Part shown: in pieces, positions 43,420 through 52,063 of the stretch
How the letters are laid out: the number at the start of each line of letters is the position of its first letter
Numbering within the stretch: the first letter of the stretch is position 1
NCBI GenBank assembly: GCA_963664365.1
Contig: OY761144.1
Coordinates: forward strand, 3,286,001 to 3,350,000
Origin: VXRN01 sp963664365
GTDB lineage: Bacteria > Chloroflexota > Dehalococcoidia > Lucifugimonadales > UBA1123
DNA length: 64,000 bases
Reading direction: 5' to 3'
The notes under the pieces: generated by a model
Database searches by the model: none
Seen by the model: only the letters and a program-made list of their open reading frames with translations
What the model was told of the DNA's origin: nothing
Program-made: the position numbers and the translations under genes

Positions 43420-44322
43420 ATGACTACTTCAACCCAACAGACACCATCAAACCCGGCCCTCGACTTCGCCAACGCCATCCGCGAGGAAACCGACAACGGT
43501 CTCGAACTCATCGAGATCCTACACGACATCGCCCAAGGCAACGACCAGAAGGCCACCGCCAACGACCGCATCACTGCCGCCAACATACTCGCCGACAGAG
43601 GATTCGGCAAATGCCCCAGGCAAATCGACCCCAATCCGGCCCCAACCCCCAAATCCGACGCCAACGACGTAGGGGCGATTCGCGAATCGCCCTCGGTGCC
43701 CGCCGCCAACCCCCGCCCCGTAACACAAATCAAAGACTCCCTGGACCAGGCCCTAGGCCCTGCTCCAACTATCCACTCGCCAAAATCTACTAACCACTAT
43801 TCACAATCCACCATCCACTTCACCATCCAACAACACATCATCGAAATCACCAACAACGGACAGACCATCCGAGACACACTCAAAGAAATCGCCCGGGCCA
43901 AAGACGACCCGAAAGTCACCCCCTACCACCGCGCAAGAGCCGCGCGTATCCTCCTCGACCGTCTCCTCGGAACCGACAGCGCCCTCGAAACGAGGACCAA
44001 ACCCTACGTCCGCCCGGTCAGACAAATCGACCCCGACGACCTGGCCGAAATCGACGCCAAACTCCGGCGAATGGAGGACGAGGGCATACTCACACCCTAC
44101 CCGGACGGTCACAGAGACAACATAACCGTGCCTGAGATACCCGAAGGCTTCGATCCGACACCCTATCTGAAAGAGGCAGCCGAAAAGTTCTGGGCAAACA
44201 TCGATATGACGCTCGAACGACAGAAGGCATGGCCCGCCATCGAAGAACGAAGGCGGAAGAAACTCGCCAAAATCTACCCCTCACACTCCGAAGACCAACC
44301 GGAAGAACCTCCCGACACATAG
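43420..44322 (+). CDS. Hypothetical protein with duplicated helical domain
   Basis: A 300-aa soluble protein with two related segments: 'ELIEILHDIAQGNDQ..TANDRITAANILADRGFGK' (about 29-65, in pieces) and 'TIRDTLKEIARAKDD..TPYHRARAARILLDRLLGT' (about 148-188). Each ends in an AA.IL.DR..G motif. I have seen similar motifs in terminase-small-subunit-like or replication-linked proteins, but no family is assigned. The linker (about 85-140) contains the translated form of intergenic repeats (GTAGGGGCGATTCGCGAATC at 43671, and CCACTATTCAC-type pentamers). No clear ribosome site precedes the ATG. Confidence 0.6.
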   Translation: MTTSTQQTPSNPALDFANAIREETDNGLELIEILHDIAQGNDQKATANDRITAANILADRGFGKCPRQIDPNPAPTPKSDANDVGAIRESPSVPAANPRPVTQIKDSLDQALGPAPTIHSPKSTNHYSQSTIHFTIQQHIIEITNNGQTIRDTLKEIARAKDDPKVTPYHRARAARILLDRLLGTDSALETRTKPYVRPVRQIDPDDLAEIDAKLRRMEDEGILTPYPDGHRDNITVPEIPEGFDPTPYLKEAAEKFWANIDMTLERQKAWPAIEERRRKKLAKIYPSHSEDQPEEPPDT

Positions 44323-44414
44323 GCATGTTCTTCTAACACGCGGCTGAGGGTGGAATGTTCCAACCTGCTATGCTGGTACGGCAAGCGCCAATCATCTGCG
44401 ATATAATCTATCCC

Positions 44415-45113
44415 ATGATTGCATTCAGGCCACGACTCGGACAGGCCGTTCTGTGCGCCGCGCTGCTCAGTGCGGCGTGGGTAATCGCCGCGTGCGCATC
44501 GGAACCTCCGCCCACCGCCACGCCGGTCCCGGCCCAGCCGACCGCGACCCACACACCGGTCCCGACGGCGGCTCCAACCGCTGCGCCGATACCTCCGACC
44601 GCCGCGCCGCGTCCCACGCCAATACCGACCCGCGAACCCGCGACGCCCGTCAGAACCGCGCCCCGCCCCGCCACTCAGCCGCCCGAGGCCGCCCACGATT
44701 TCGAGGTCGAAACGTTCGACGGCGAGACGCTGAGACTGTCGGACCTCGAGGGAAAGGTCGTCGTGCTGAACTTCTGGGCCTCGTGGTGCCCCCCGTGCCG
44801 ATGGGAGATGCCCGCGTTCGAGCGCATATCCCAAGAGTACGGCGACGAGGGGGTCGTCTTCGTGGGCATTGCTCTCACCGATACGCTCCGGGCCGCCAAA
44901 GAGTTCGCGGACAGCGCCGGCGTCACCTACCCGCTCGCCCTCGACAAAACCGGCGAGATTGCCCGCGCGTACAACGTCGTCGGGCTGCCAACCACCTTCT
45001 TCATAGACAGAGAGGGCATGATCCAGCGGCGGTTGACCAGCGTCGCCAACGAAGGCGTCCTGAAAATCTTCATAAGAGGCCAATTGAACCCAACTCCGAG
45101 CCGAGACCAATGA
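44415..45113 (+). CDS. TlpA/ResA-like thiol-disulfide lipoprotein
   Basis: A 232-aa extracytoplasmic thioredoxin-fold protein. The ATG at 44415 gives a signal peptide ending in a lipobox (WVIAAC, Cys near 27). A Pro/Thr/Ala-rich linker follows (about 30-90), then a redoxin domain with WCPPC near residue 122 and the cis-Pro motif VVGLPTTFFID near 190. It would reduce or maintain cysteines of secreted proteins, such as cytochrome c apoproteins. A longer upstream start lacks a signal. The next gene begins 25 nt later. Confidence 0.88.
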   Translation: MIAFRPRLGQAVLCAALLSAAWVIAACASEPPPTATPVPAQPTATHTPVPTAAPTAAPIPPTAAPRPTPIPTREPATPVRTAPRPATQPPEAAHDFEVETFDGETLRLSDLEGKVVVLNFWASWCPPCRWEMPAFERISQEYGDEGVVFVGIALTDTLRAAKEFADSAGVTYPLALDKTGEIARAYNVVGLPTTFFIDREGMIQRRLTSVANEGVLKIFIRGQLNPTPSRDQ

Positions 45114-45138
45114 CCCACTCACTCTTGAGAGCGCTTCC

Positions 45139-47070
45139 ATGACCCGCCAACACGACAGACCAACCGACGAACAAGGAGCCGCGCAACTCCTCCTCTGGGC
45201 TGTGCGGACCGGAGTTCTCCTCGTCCTGCTCATGCCGCTGATCGTGAGTACCGGAACCTACTTCCCCTTTGTGGTCGGGAAGGCGGTTTACGCCCGGTCG
45301 ATCATCGAGGTCACGTTCGGACTCTGGCTGCTGCTCATACTCTTCGACCCCCGGTACCGACTGGGCAGATCATGGGTCGTCGCGGCGTTCGGACTCTGGC
45401 TCCTGGTTGCGATACTCGCCGGACTTGCCGGAGTCAGCCCCATCCGAAGTATATGGTCCACCTACGAGCGGATGCAGGGCATCTTCGACCTCGCCCACTG
45501 GTTCTGCTTCGTCATTATGGCGGCATCGGTCTTCAGGTCATTCTCTAGCTGGCGGCTGCTGTTCTCCCTGAACCTGGCCGTGGGGACCGTCGTCGCTATC
45601 CTGGGACTCGGCCAGCATTTCGACTTCATCAACATAGATTGGCTCGGCAGTTCCAGCCGAATCGAGTCCACCATCGGCAACGCGACCTACGTGGGCGCAT
45701 ACGCCGCCGTAAACGTGCTGCTGGCCGTCGGCCTGATCGCGCAGTCTTTCTCCCGTCAAGCGAGCGAGCCGCTGCAACGCCGGGGCCGCGGCAGAGCGGC
45801 CCGGCGCAGACGCCAATCATCCGCCCCCGCCTTCAGCATGGACTACTACGCCGCGCTCAGGGCCTTCTGGGCGCTTGCCGCCTTCCTCAACCTGCTGACC
45901 CTATGGCTGACCAGTACGCGCGGAGCCGTCGTCGGACTGGGAGCCGCTCTGTTCGTCTTCGCCGTCTGGTACGCAGGCTGGGGCAGCGTGAAAGCCGCTA
46001 GACGGGCCGGATACGTCATTCTGGTGGGATCCGTCATCGCCCTGGTATTTCTAATTGCGGCGCGCACGACGTCCGCCCTCGACCCGATCGTCGACTCCAG
46101 CGCCATGATAAAGCGGCTGTCAACTATGTCCCTCGAAGACTCCAGCATCAGAGGGCGAACCGTGTCCGTCGAAGCCGGATACCACGCCTTCCTGGAGAGA
46201 CCCTTGCTCGGATGGGGGCCTGAGAACTACATAGTCGCCTGGGGAAGGCATTACCGGTCGGAGTCGCCGCCGAACGAACTCTTCGACCAAGCGCACAGCA
46301 AGCCCATCGAAGAACTGGCGACCAAGGGTGCCCTGGGGCTGATAACCTACCTGCTCATCTGGTGCGCGATGGCCCTCGCGATTCTACGCTCGTTCAGATC
46401 CGAGACCGGCTATCATCAGGTCTTCATTGCCATATTCGGAGCGACGCTGTTCGCCTACTTCGTCCAGAACCTCTTCCTGTTCGACACTCCCACAACCGCG
46501 ATGCTGTTCTGCGTGCTCGCCGCCTTCACGGTTGCGGAGGAGCGGCGATTGAACGCGGCCGCCGACCGGCCAAGCCGTCGCAGCCGAATCGACCTGTCCG
46601 GCTTCGCCAACGCATTGCGTACGCCGCTGGGAGGCGCCGCCCTCGCGGTCGTCATCGCGATTGCGGTCATAGCGTCGCTGTTCCTGTTCAGCTTCGATCC
46701 CTACTCTGCCGCCGAGGACATCGCCCAGGCCAAGAACTCCGCTTCTTGGGATTCGAGCCTGGAGCTTTTGGACCGATCCATAGAGGTCTTCCCCGGCTTG
46801 GCCAACTACCCACGCAGGGAACTTGTCGATACCGCCGCCCGGAGCGTCGGAGCGCTGTCGGAAGACGAGTTCCGAGTAGTTGCCGACAGAGTCGAGTTGG
46901 CGGCCGGCGAAATCCTGGAAGACGAGCCTGAAAACTGGAGGCTCATGATCACCCTCGCCCGGTTCTACGAGGTGGCTTCCCAACTTGACCCGAGCTACAT
47001 GCAAATCGCCGAAGAATACGTGAAAGACGCGGCGGAGAGAGCGCCAATGATAATAAAGCTGGACGAATGA
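45139..47070 (+). CDS. O-antigen ligase/Wzy-like polytopic membrane protein
   Basis: A 643-aa protein with about 12 membrane segments. The large periplasmic loop includes SSIRGRTVSVEAGYHAFLERPLLGWGPENY (about 330-360, in pieces), which matches the Wzy_C/WaaL signature with 'GWGP.N'. The C-terminal 120 residues after the last segment (from about 525) are soluble and helical, similar to tetratricopeptide-like tails of such proteins. It probably ligates or polymerises surface glycan. The preceding TlpA-like gene is 25 nt upstream; functional linkage is not obvious. Confidence 0.82.
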   Translation: MTRQHDRPTDEQGAAQLLLWAVRTGVLLVLLMPLIVSTGTYFPFVVGKAVYARSIIEVTFGLWLLLILFDPRYRLGRSWVVAAFGLWLLVAILAGLAGVSPIRSIWSTYERMQGIFDLAHWFCFVIMAASVFRSFSSWRLLFSLNLAVGTVVAILGLGQHFDFINIDWLGSSSRIESTIGNATYVGAYAAVNVLLAVGLIAQSFSRQASEPLQRRGRGRAARRRRQSSAPAFSMDYYAALRAFWALAAFLNLLTLWLTSTRGAVVGLGAALFVFAVWYAGWGSVKAARRAGYVILVGSVIALVFLIAARTTSALDPIVDSSAMIKRLSTMSLEDSSIRGRTVSVEAGYHAFLERPLLGWGPENYIVAWGRHYRSESPPNELFDQAHSKPIEELATKGALGLITYLLIWCAMALAILRSFRSETGYHQVFIAIFGATLFAYFVQNLFLFDTPTTAMLFCVLAAFTVAEERRLNAAADRPSRRSRIDLSGFANALRTPLGGAALAVVIAIAVIASLFLFSFDPYSAAEDIAQAKNSASWDSSLELLDRSIEVFPGLANYPRRELVDTAARSVGALSEDEFRVVADRVELAAGEILEDEPENWRLMITLARFYEVASQLDPSYMQIAEEYVKDAAERAPMIIKLDE

Positions 47071-47127
47071 GCCTCGGAGCGTTAGATGGACAACGAGCAT
47101 AGCCGCATTCAGGGCCGGACCGAGCGA

Positions 47128-47202
47128 TGGTCGGGATGGGCGGGATCGAACCGCCGACCTCCTGTTCCCAAAACAGGCGCGCTGCCGCTGCGCCACACCC
47201 CG
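47128..47202 (-). tRNA. tRNA-Pro (anticodon TGG), CCA encoded
   Basis: On the minus strand, the 75-nt gene has acceptor CGGGGTG paired with CATCCCG (one G-U), A73 and an encoded CCA. It also has a D-arm, anticodon arm CCTGT-TTTGGGA-ACAGG with TGG, and T-loop GGTTCGATCC. Structure and anticodon indicate tRNA-Pro. It lies 57 nt after the convergent Wzy-like gene. Confidence 0.93.
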
Positions 47203-47506
47203 ATCTCATGCTGCGCTCTAACATTACCGCCTTTGTCCACTCCCGGTAAAGTCGAAAACCCTTTCAGAGCCTGTCCCATATCAGTAGGCGCCGCACACGC
47301 GAGCGCGAAAATCCCCTCTCCCTTGATGGGCTGACAGGGGTAGGTGAATGCAAAACAACCACGAATATCAGTAAACAGGCCCCCTCTCCCTTGAGGGAGA
47401 GGGTTGGGGTGAGGGTGACACCCGACCACCAACTTGGACGGTCTCCAACCCCATCTCGTTTGATGGTACAATCCGACTGCCGAATCAACATAGGAGAAAC
47501 AGCCCC
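47203..47506. other. Intergenic region with two dispersed palindromic repeats
   Basis: Apart from copies of the CCCTCTCCCTT palindromic family (47313-47349, degenerate; 47380-47420, full), I see no gene. The promoter of the tRNA (minus strand) should lie near 47210-47250, and that of the SDR near 47450-47480, but neither is clear. Confidence 0.55.
47313..47420. repeat. Two copies of the CCCTCTCCCTT palindromic family
   Basis: The first (47313-47349) has CCCCTCTCCCTTGATGGGC with a disrupted complement and follows AGTAGGCGC...GAGCGCGAAA, as at 40049. The second (47380-47420) is a full copy ending GGGTTGGGGTGAGGGTGA. Confidence 0.8.
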
Positions 47507-48313
47507 ATGGACCTCAACGACAAAGTGGCAATCGTCACCGGCTCCGGAAGAGGAATCGGCAGGGCAATCGCCGAAGAGATGGCGCGATACGGCGCAAGCG
47601 TCGTCGTGTCCGACCTCGACGGCGACGCCGTCGCCCGGACAGCCGCCGAAATCCGCGCGGACTTTCCCCACGTCGCCGTCGACTCCTCCGCCCTCGACGT
47701 GACCGACGACGATTCCGTCGCCAACATGACCGCCCAGGTAATAGATCGGTTCGGGCGCATAGACATACTCGTCAACAACGCCGGCATCATCGGCGCCCCC
47801 GGCTGGGAGAATCGCGAGCAACCCGCTGAAATCGACTGGGACCGGATATACGAGGTCAACGTGAAGGGCATAGCCAGAGTTTCAGACTGCGTGGCCGAGT
47901 CGATGAAGACCAAGCGATACGGCAAAATTGTCAACATCGCCTCAGTCGCCGGACGGCAGGGCAGTATGCGCAACCCGCCATACAACGCCTCGAAATCCGG
48001 CGTCATCAGCCTGACCCAGGCTTACGCGCTGGGACTCGCCCCGTTCAACATAAACGTCAACGCAATCTGCCCCGGCCTGCTCTGGACTCCCATGTGGGAG
48101 AGGATCGCGACCCGCACCATAAACCTCAACGACAGCATGGAAGGCATGACTCCGAGAGAGGCGTTCGAGCAGTTCGTGGCGCAGAGCATCCCCCTGGGCC
48201 GCGAGCAGACCCCGCGGGACATCGGACGGCTTGCCGTGTTCCTCGCCTCCGACCTTGCCATGAACATCACCGGACAGGCGATCAACGTCAACGGCGGCTC
48301 CGGCATGAACTGA
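47507..48313 (+). CDS. SDR-family oxidoreductase
   Basis: A 268-aa classical short-chain dehydrogenase. The NAD(P)-binding TGSGRGIG lies at about 11-18, Asp36 suggests NAD preference (VVVSDLDG), NNAG is near 89, and the catalytic Ser (IASVAG), Tyr-x-x-x-Lys (YNASK) and C-terminal IPLGREQTPRDIGRLAVFLAS blocks are intact. The substrate is not predictable from sequence. A GGAG-like site precedes the ATG. It is followed by a DCC-family gene. Confidence 0.9.
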   Translation: MDLNDKVAIVTGSGRGIGRAIAEEMARYGASVVVSDLDGDAVARTAAEIRADFPHVAVDSSALDVTDDDSVANMTAQVIDRFGRIDILVNNAGIIGAPGWENREQPAEIDWDRIYEVNVKGIARVSDCVAESMKTKRYGKIVNIASVAGRQGSMRNPPYNASKSGVISLTQAYALGLAPFNINVNAICPGLLWTPMWERIATRTINLNDSMEGMTPREAFEQFVAQSIPLGREQTPRDIGRLAVFLASDLAMNITGQAINVNGGSGMN

Positions 48314-48337
48314 CCCGAACCCAAAGCGCTGGCGCCA

Positions 48338-48886
48338 ATGACATTTCACCCAATCACATTCATCTACGACGCCGACTGCGGTATGTGTACCTCAGCCGTG
48401 AGACTGCTCAGCCGCCTGGATTGGCGCAATCGAGTCTCTTGGGTCTCGGCCCAGAGCTTAGACGCGCCTCCACGCGGACTGTCGTGGGAAAACCTCGAAC
48501 GTTCCGCCTACCTCAAGACCCCGGCCGGAGACCTCCACGAGGGGTTCTTCGCCGTCAGAGCGCTGCTTCTCAGACTGCCCCTGACCCTACCCGTCGGCGC
48601 GCTGATGATGCTGCCCGGTGTCAGATTGGCCGGAGTCCCCGCCTATCGCTGGGTCGCCCGAAACCGGCATCGACTGTCGCGCGGGTGTCTCGGTACCGGC
48701 AGCAGGCCGCGGGCATCCTCCCCGGTCAGCCGGCGCGCGATGTGTGGGGCGGCGAGGCCGAGCAGCTCCCGAAATTCACCACCTAATACCCGGATGCTCG
48801 GTAGGAGCGCGGGCGTCTCGCCCGCACCCGCCGACACCGCAATACCATCGCTAGGCGGTGGATCTGGGAACTCAGATGGCGGTTGA
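48338..48886 (+). CDS. DCC-family (DUF393) thiol-disulfide oxidoreductase-like protein
   Basis: A 182-aa protein. The first 110 residues match DUF393: ITFIYDADCGMCTSAVRLL with the D-x-x-C redox motif (DADCGMC, residues 11-17), a GFFAVRALLLRLP helix, and VPAYRWVARNRHRLS. The last 60 residues are Ser/Arg/Pro-rich. The final part, roughly residues 155-179, is encoded by a dispersed repeat (48801-48874), so the natural C-terminus may have been replaced or extended by repeat sequence. Confidence 0.75.
   Translation: MTFHPITFIYDADCGMCTSAVRLLSRLDWRNRVSWVSAQSLDAPPRGLSWENLERSAYLKTPAGDLHEGFFAVRALLLRLPLTLPVGALMMLPGVRLAGVPAYRWVARNRHRLSRGCLGTGSRPRASSPVSRRAMCGAARPSSSRNSPPNTRMLGRSAGVSPAPADTAIPSLGGGSGNSDGG
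48801..48874. repeat. Dispersed repeat (CCATCGCTAGGCGGTGGAT), copy 1
   Basis: Similar to 54618-54693. The best-conserved 26 nt (48840-48865) differ at one position from 54659-54684, and the upstream parts both have GTAGG-GCG and GCCCGC-GCCCGCC-like arms. It overlaps the end of the DCC-family gene and lies 17 nt upstream of a consensus promoter. Confidence 0.75.
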
Positions 48887-48911
48887 CAACATTATCAGGC
48901 GGTCATATAAT
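48883..48911 (+). promoter_or_regulatory. Consensus sigma-70-type promoter
   Basis: TTGACA (48883-48888), a 17-nt spacer and TATAAT (48906-48911): exact consensus with ideal spacing, about 100 nt upstream of the LRR lipoprotein start. It likely drives the LRR and permease genes. Confidence 0.85.
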
Positions 48912-49016
48912 CTGAGCCGTGCCTGCGCGGCGCGTCCGTCTATGCAGGAACCGGATTCCCTTCGGGAAATCGGCTCAAGAGGCAGAGCTTGGTCTCGGAA
49001 ATGTCGGAGTAACGCG

Positions 49017-49841
49017 GTGATTCGGTTACCTATTCTTGTAGCTATCGTCTCGCTGGCGGTGTTCCCTCTCCTTGCCTGTGGCGCTGGCGCTGCTCCCGCC
49101 GAAGAATCACAGCCGGCCGCCAAGACCGAAGAGTCGGCAGCGACAACGGCAGACCCGGACGAAGCGGCGGCGGCGGGGGTGGCTCTCTTCCCAGACCCGT
49201 TCATTGAAGAAAGGGTACGGGAGGAATTGAATCAGCCTGAAGGACCTATCCTCATCTCAGATCTAAAACAAGTGACCGATTTTGGTTCGGCAGGGCGCCT
49301 CTATGTCGCCGACCTTACCGGATTAGAGCATCTTGTCAATATAACCGAATACGACGTCAGCCAGAACAAGGTAACCGACATCTCGCCGCTGGCTTCCCTC
49401 ACCAATCTCACCAGACTCAACATCTCCCAGAACGACATAACCGACATCTCACCACTGGCTCCGCTCACCAATCTAACCTTTCTTTGGTGTCAGGATAACC
49501 TGGTAAGCGACATCTCAGCGCTTGCCTCGCTCACCAACCTAACCGAGATCAACATTCGGCAAAATGAGATAAGCGACATCTCAGCGCTGGCTTCGCTCAC
49601 CAATCTAACCGTGCTCGACCTCAGGAATAACAATATCAGCGACCTCTCGCCATTGGCTTCGCTCTCTAAGCTCACCAATCTCTCACTCAGTAAGAACGAC
49701 ATAACCGACATCTCGCCACTACTGGATATTGGCCTCGGTGAGGGCGCCAAGATCACACTTTATGGCTTGCCTTTGGACACCAATTCGATAGAAGTGGTTA
49801 TTCCCCAGCTCGAAGCGGCAGGGGTGAACGTCCTGTTCTAG
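49017..49841 (+). CDS. Leucine-rich-repeat lipoprotein (internalin-type repeats)
   Basis: A 274-aa precursor. The GTG at 49017 follows CGGAGT and gives a signal with lipobox LLAC (Cys near 18), a Glu/Ala-rich linker (about 25-60), and about six 22-residue LRRs of the type 'L.NLT.L.IS.N.ITDISPL' from about residue 100 to 250. Such LRRs are protein-binding scaffolds on the cell surface. It starts an operon with two oligopeptide permeases (12 nt gap to the first), which suggests a link to capture of extracellular ligands. Confidence 0.88.
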   Translation: MIRLPILVAIVSLAVFPLLACGAGAAPAEESQPAAKTEESAATTADPDEAAAAGVALFPDPFIEERVREELNQPEGPILISDLKQVTDFGSAGRLYVADLTGLEHLVNITEYDVSQNKVTDISPLASLTNLTRLNISQNDITDISPLAPLTNLTFLWCQDNLVSDISALASLTNLTEINIRQNEISDISALASLTNLTVLDLRNNNISDLSPLASLSKLTNLSLSKNDITDISPLLDIGLGEGAKITLYGLPLDTNSIEVVIPQLEAAGVNVLF

Positions 49842-49853
49842 AGGTAACATGAG

Positions 49854-50819
49854 ATGAGTACTTATATACTAAGACGGTTGCTTCTGGTCATACCTACGAT
49901 TTTGATAGTCACCGCTCTGACCACCGTCTCCACCCGCCTCATCCCGGGCGATGCGGTTGACATACTAATAGGTGAGATCGATGCCGGAGGGAATGAAGAC
50001 CGGGAGGAGATGCGGGCCGCCATTGAGAAGCAACTGGGGTTGGATGTGCCCGTCTATGTCCAATATGCGCGGTGGTGGAAGAATATAATCCTCCACGGCG
50101 ACATGGGCCAGTCGATATTTATGAGCACCGATATCAGAGACCAGATTATTCGAAGGCTTCCAATATCCATCGAACTTGGCATAATGGCCCTGATAATAGC
50201 ATTGATAATCTCTTTTCCGGTCGCCATATATTCGGCAATACGGCAGGACTCTATCGGTGACTATGCGGCCCGAAGCGTCGCTATATTATTCATCAGCGTC
50301 CCCTCCTTCTGGGTGGGAATCATGGTAGTGGTCTTCCCCTCAATCTGGTGGGGTTGGTCACCCCCCATTGTTAACATTCCTCTTTGGGAAGACCCCTGGG
50401 GAAACTTAAAGATGTACATACTTCCAGCAGCCATCCTGGGTATGGCTATCAATGGAGTCAACATGAGGTTGACGCGGACCATGATGCTGGAGGTGATAAG
50501 GGAGGACTACATCCGGACCGCCTATTCAAAGGGGCTGCGTGAGAGAGTAGTTGTGCTCAGGCATGCTCTCAAAAATGCGATGATCCCGGTGATCACCATA
50601 ATAGGGGGGAGCGTGCCTATCGTCATTGGGGGCTCGGTTATTATCGAGCAGATATTTAACTTGCCTGGAATGGGTCGTCTGGCGGTAGGGGCTGCTTTTA
50701 ACCGGGATTACCCGGTAATTGTTGGGGTAACAGTTGTTTATACGTTTTTCACCCTATTCATCATTTTGATAACTGATCTGAGCTATGCCTTCCTGGACCC
50801 CAGGATCCGCTACAAATAG
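49854..50819 (+). CDS. Oligopeptide ABC transporter permease, DppB-like
   Basis: A 321-aa permease. The N-terminal MSTYILRRLLLVIPTILIVT is the DppB signature, followed by a periplasmic loop and five further membrane segments. The EAA-type loop ('EDYIRTAYSKGLRERVVVLRHALKNA', about 221-246, in pieces) docks the ATPase. It works with the DppC-like gene that follows 8 nt later and with a binding protein such as the one at 52064. No ATPase gene is in the window. Confidence 0.92.
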   Translation: MSTYILRRLLLVIPTILIVTALTTVSTRLIPGDAVDILIGEIDAGGNEDREEMRAAIEKQLGLDVPVYVQYARWWKNIILHGDMGQSIFMSTDIRDQIIRRLPISIELGIMALIIALIISFPVAIYSAIRQDSIGDYAARSVAILFISVPSFWVGIMVVVFPSIWWGWSPPIVNIPLWEDPWGNLKMYILPAAILGMAINGVNMRLTRTMMLEVIREDYIRTAYSKGLRERVVVLRHALKNAMIPVITIIGGSVPIVIGGSVIIEQIFNLPGMGRLAVGAAFNRDYPVIVGVTVVYTFFTLFIILITDLSYAFLDPRIRYK

Positions 50820-50827
50820 AGGGAAGA

Positions 50828-51739
50828 ATGGTCGATACTGACAGAGGGTTCAGCGTCCCTGAGGTAGCTCAGGCGAGAAGGCGTCGAAACCCACTGGCTG
50901 ATTTCTTTATCAGGCTGGTCAAGACGAAGCCACTGGGTACCGCCTCCGCGGTTATTGTCCTGGTGTTCTTCATTACTGGCGTATTCGCCGGGTTCCTGGC
51001 CCCCTTCGGATTCAACGAACAGTTCCGGGGGGACTTCCTAAAACCGCCATCACTCGATCACTGGCTAGGCACTGACCAGTTGGGGCGAGACCTCCTCAGC
51101 CGCATGATCTACGGGGCTCGTATTTCTATGCTCGTAGGTGTGGTTAGCAGTTTGATTTCTCTTGTTGTCTCCTGTTCCATAGGCCTTCCGTCGGGGTACT
51201 TTGGCGGCAAATTCGACCTGATCGTGCAAAGGTTCATTGACGCTTGGATTGTCTTTCCGGACCTGATCATTCTCTTACTGTTGGTGGCTATAGTCGGTCC
51301 AAGTCTCTGGACGTTGATATTCATTCTGGGAATATCAGCTGGCCTCGGGGGGTCGAGGTCGGTAAGAGGCGCCGTTATCGGCATCAGACAGGATGCGTAC
51401 ATAGAATCCGTACAGGCTATTGGCGCCCCGACGATGAGAATAATCTTGCGGCACGTGCTGCCTAACGTCGCCGCTTACCTGCTTGTCCTGGTCACTACGC
51501 GTATGCCGGGGTTGATGTTGGGGGAGGCCGGTCTGAGCTTTCTCGGGCTTGGTGTCCCTCCCCCAGAGCCTAGCTGGGGGGGTATGCTCGGTGGAGCCGG
51601 CGTCACCTACATGTATAGGGCTCCTCTGCTGGCGATATGGCCTGGTCTTGCCCTGAGTATCGTCGTATATAGCACGAATATGTTCGGGGACGCATTGAGA
51701 GACCTGTTAGACCCTAGGCTCCGCGGCGCGGGCAGCTGA
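50828..51739 (+). CDS. Oligopeptide ABC transporter permease, DppC-like
   Basis: A 303-aa permease. A cytosolic N-terminus (about 1-35) precedes the first membrane segment, then the DppC hallmark HWLGTDQLGRDLLSRMIYGAR (residues 77-97, in pieces). The EAA loop is near 187-215 (AYIESVQAIGAPTMRIILRHVLPN, in pieces). GEAGLSFLGLGVPPPEPSWGGML near 235-257 is typical of the family. It is the second permease of the unit; a 325-nt repeat-rich gap separates it from the binding protein. Confidence 0.92.
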   Translation: MVDTDRGFSVPEVAQARRRRNPLADFFIRLVKTKPLGTASAVIVLVFFITGVFAGFLAPFGFNEQFRGDFLKPPSLDHWLGTDQLGRDLLSRMIYGARISMLVGVVSSLISLVVSCSIGLPSGYFGGKFDLIVQRFIDAWIVFPDLIILLLLVAIVGPSLWTLIFILGISAGLGGSRSVRGAVIGIRQDAYIESVQAIGAPTMRIILRHVLPNVAAYLLVLVTTRMPGLMLGEAGLSFLGLGVPPPEPSWGGMLGGAGVTYMYRAPLLAIWPGLALSIVVYSTNMFGDALRDLLDPRLRGAGS

Positions 51740-52063
51740 AGCGGCGCATCCGGCTGATCACCAAAATCCCAGTTCAGGCACCCCCGCTAAAATCTACCCA
51801 CTACCCACTATCCACTCACGCATAAAATCCTGTCCATCCCATAATCCCCAAGATCCTGCTTCAGACATCCCCTTACGCCTCACCCATTATCCATGACTAT
51901 TTCCCCCTCGATTTCTCAACGCTTGACGGGGGGGGAGAAAATGGTATAACACCCACATCCCGTCACGGGGGCCGGTTTCGCGCCGTCGCGGACCGTCAAA
52001 ATTCCCTCTCCCTGAGGGAGAGGGCTGGGGTGAGGATGACTCGCCCAACAAGGAGGCATCGTC
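51740..52063 (+). promoter_or_regulatory. Leader region A: promoter and shared leader upstream of binding protein
   Basis: No gene. 51775-51890 holds CCACTACCCACTATCC and AAGATCCTGC-type degenerate repeats. TTGACG (51923-51928), a 16-nt spacer and TATAAC (51945-51950) form a likely promoter. The 51911-51998 segment is closely similar to 54492-54578 and, less so, to 61988-62085. A CCCTCTCCCT palindrome copy is at 52004-52040, just before the ribosome site AAGGAGG of the binding protein. Confidence 0.7.
52004..52040. repeat. CCCTCTCCCT palindrome with GGGTGAGGATGA tail
   Basis: CCCTCTCCCTGAGGGAGAGG followed by GCTGGGGTGAGGATGAC, a further copy of the family found at 26628, 40074 and 47380. It lies within the 5' leader of the binding-protein gene. 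Confidence 0.8.
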
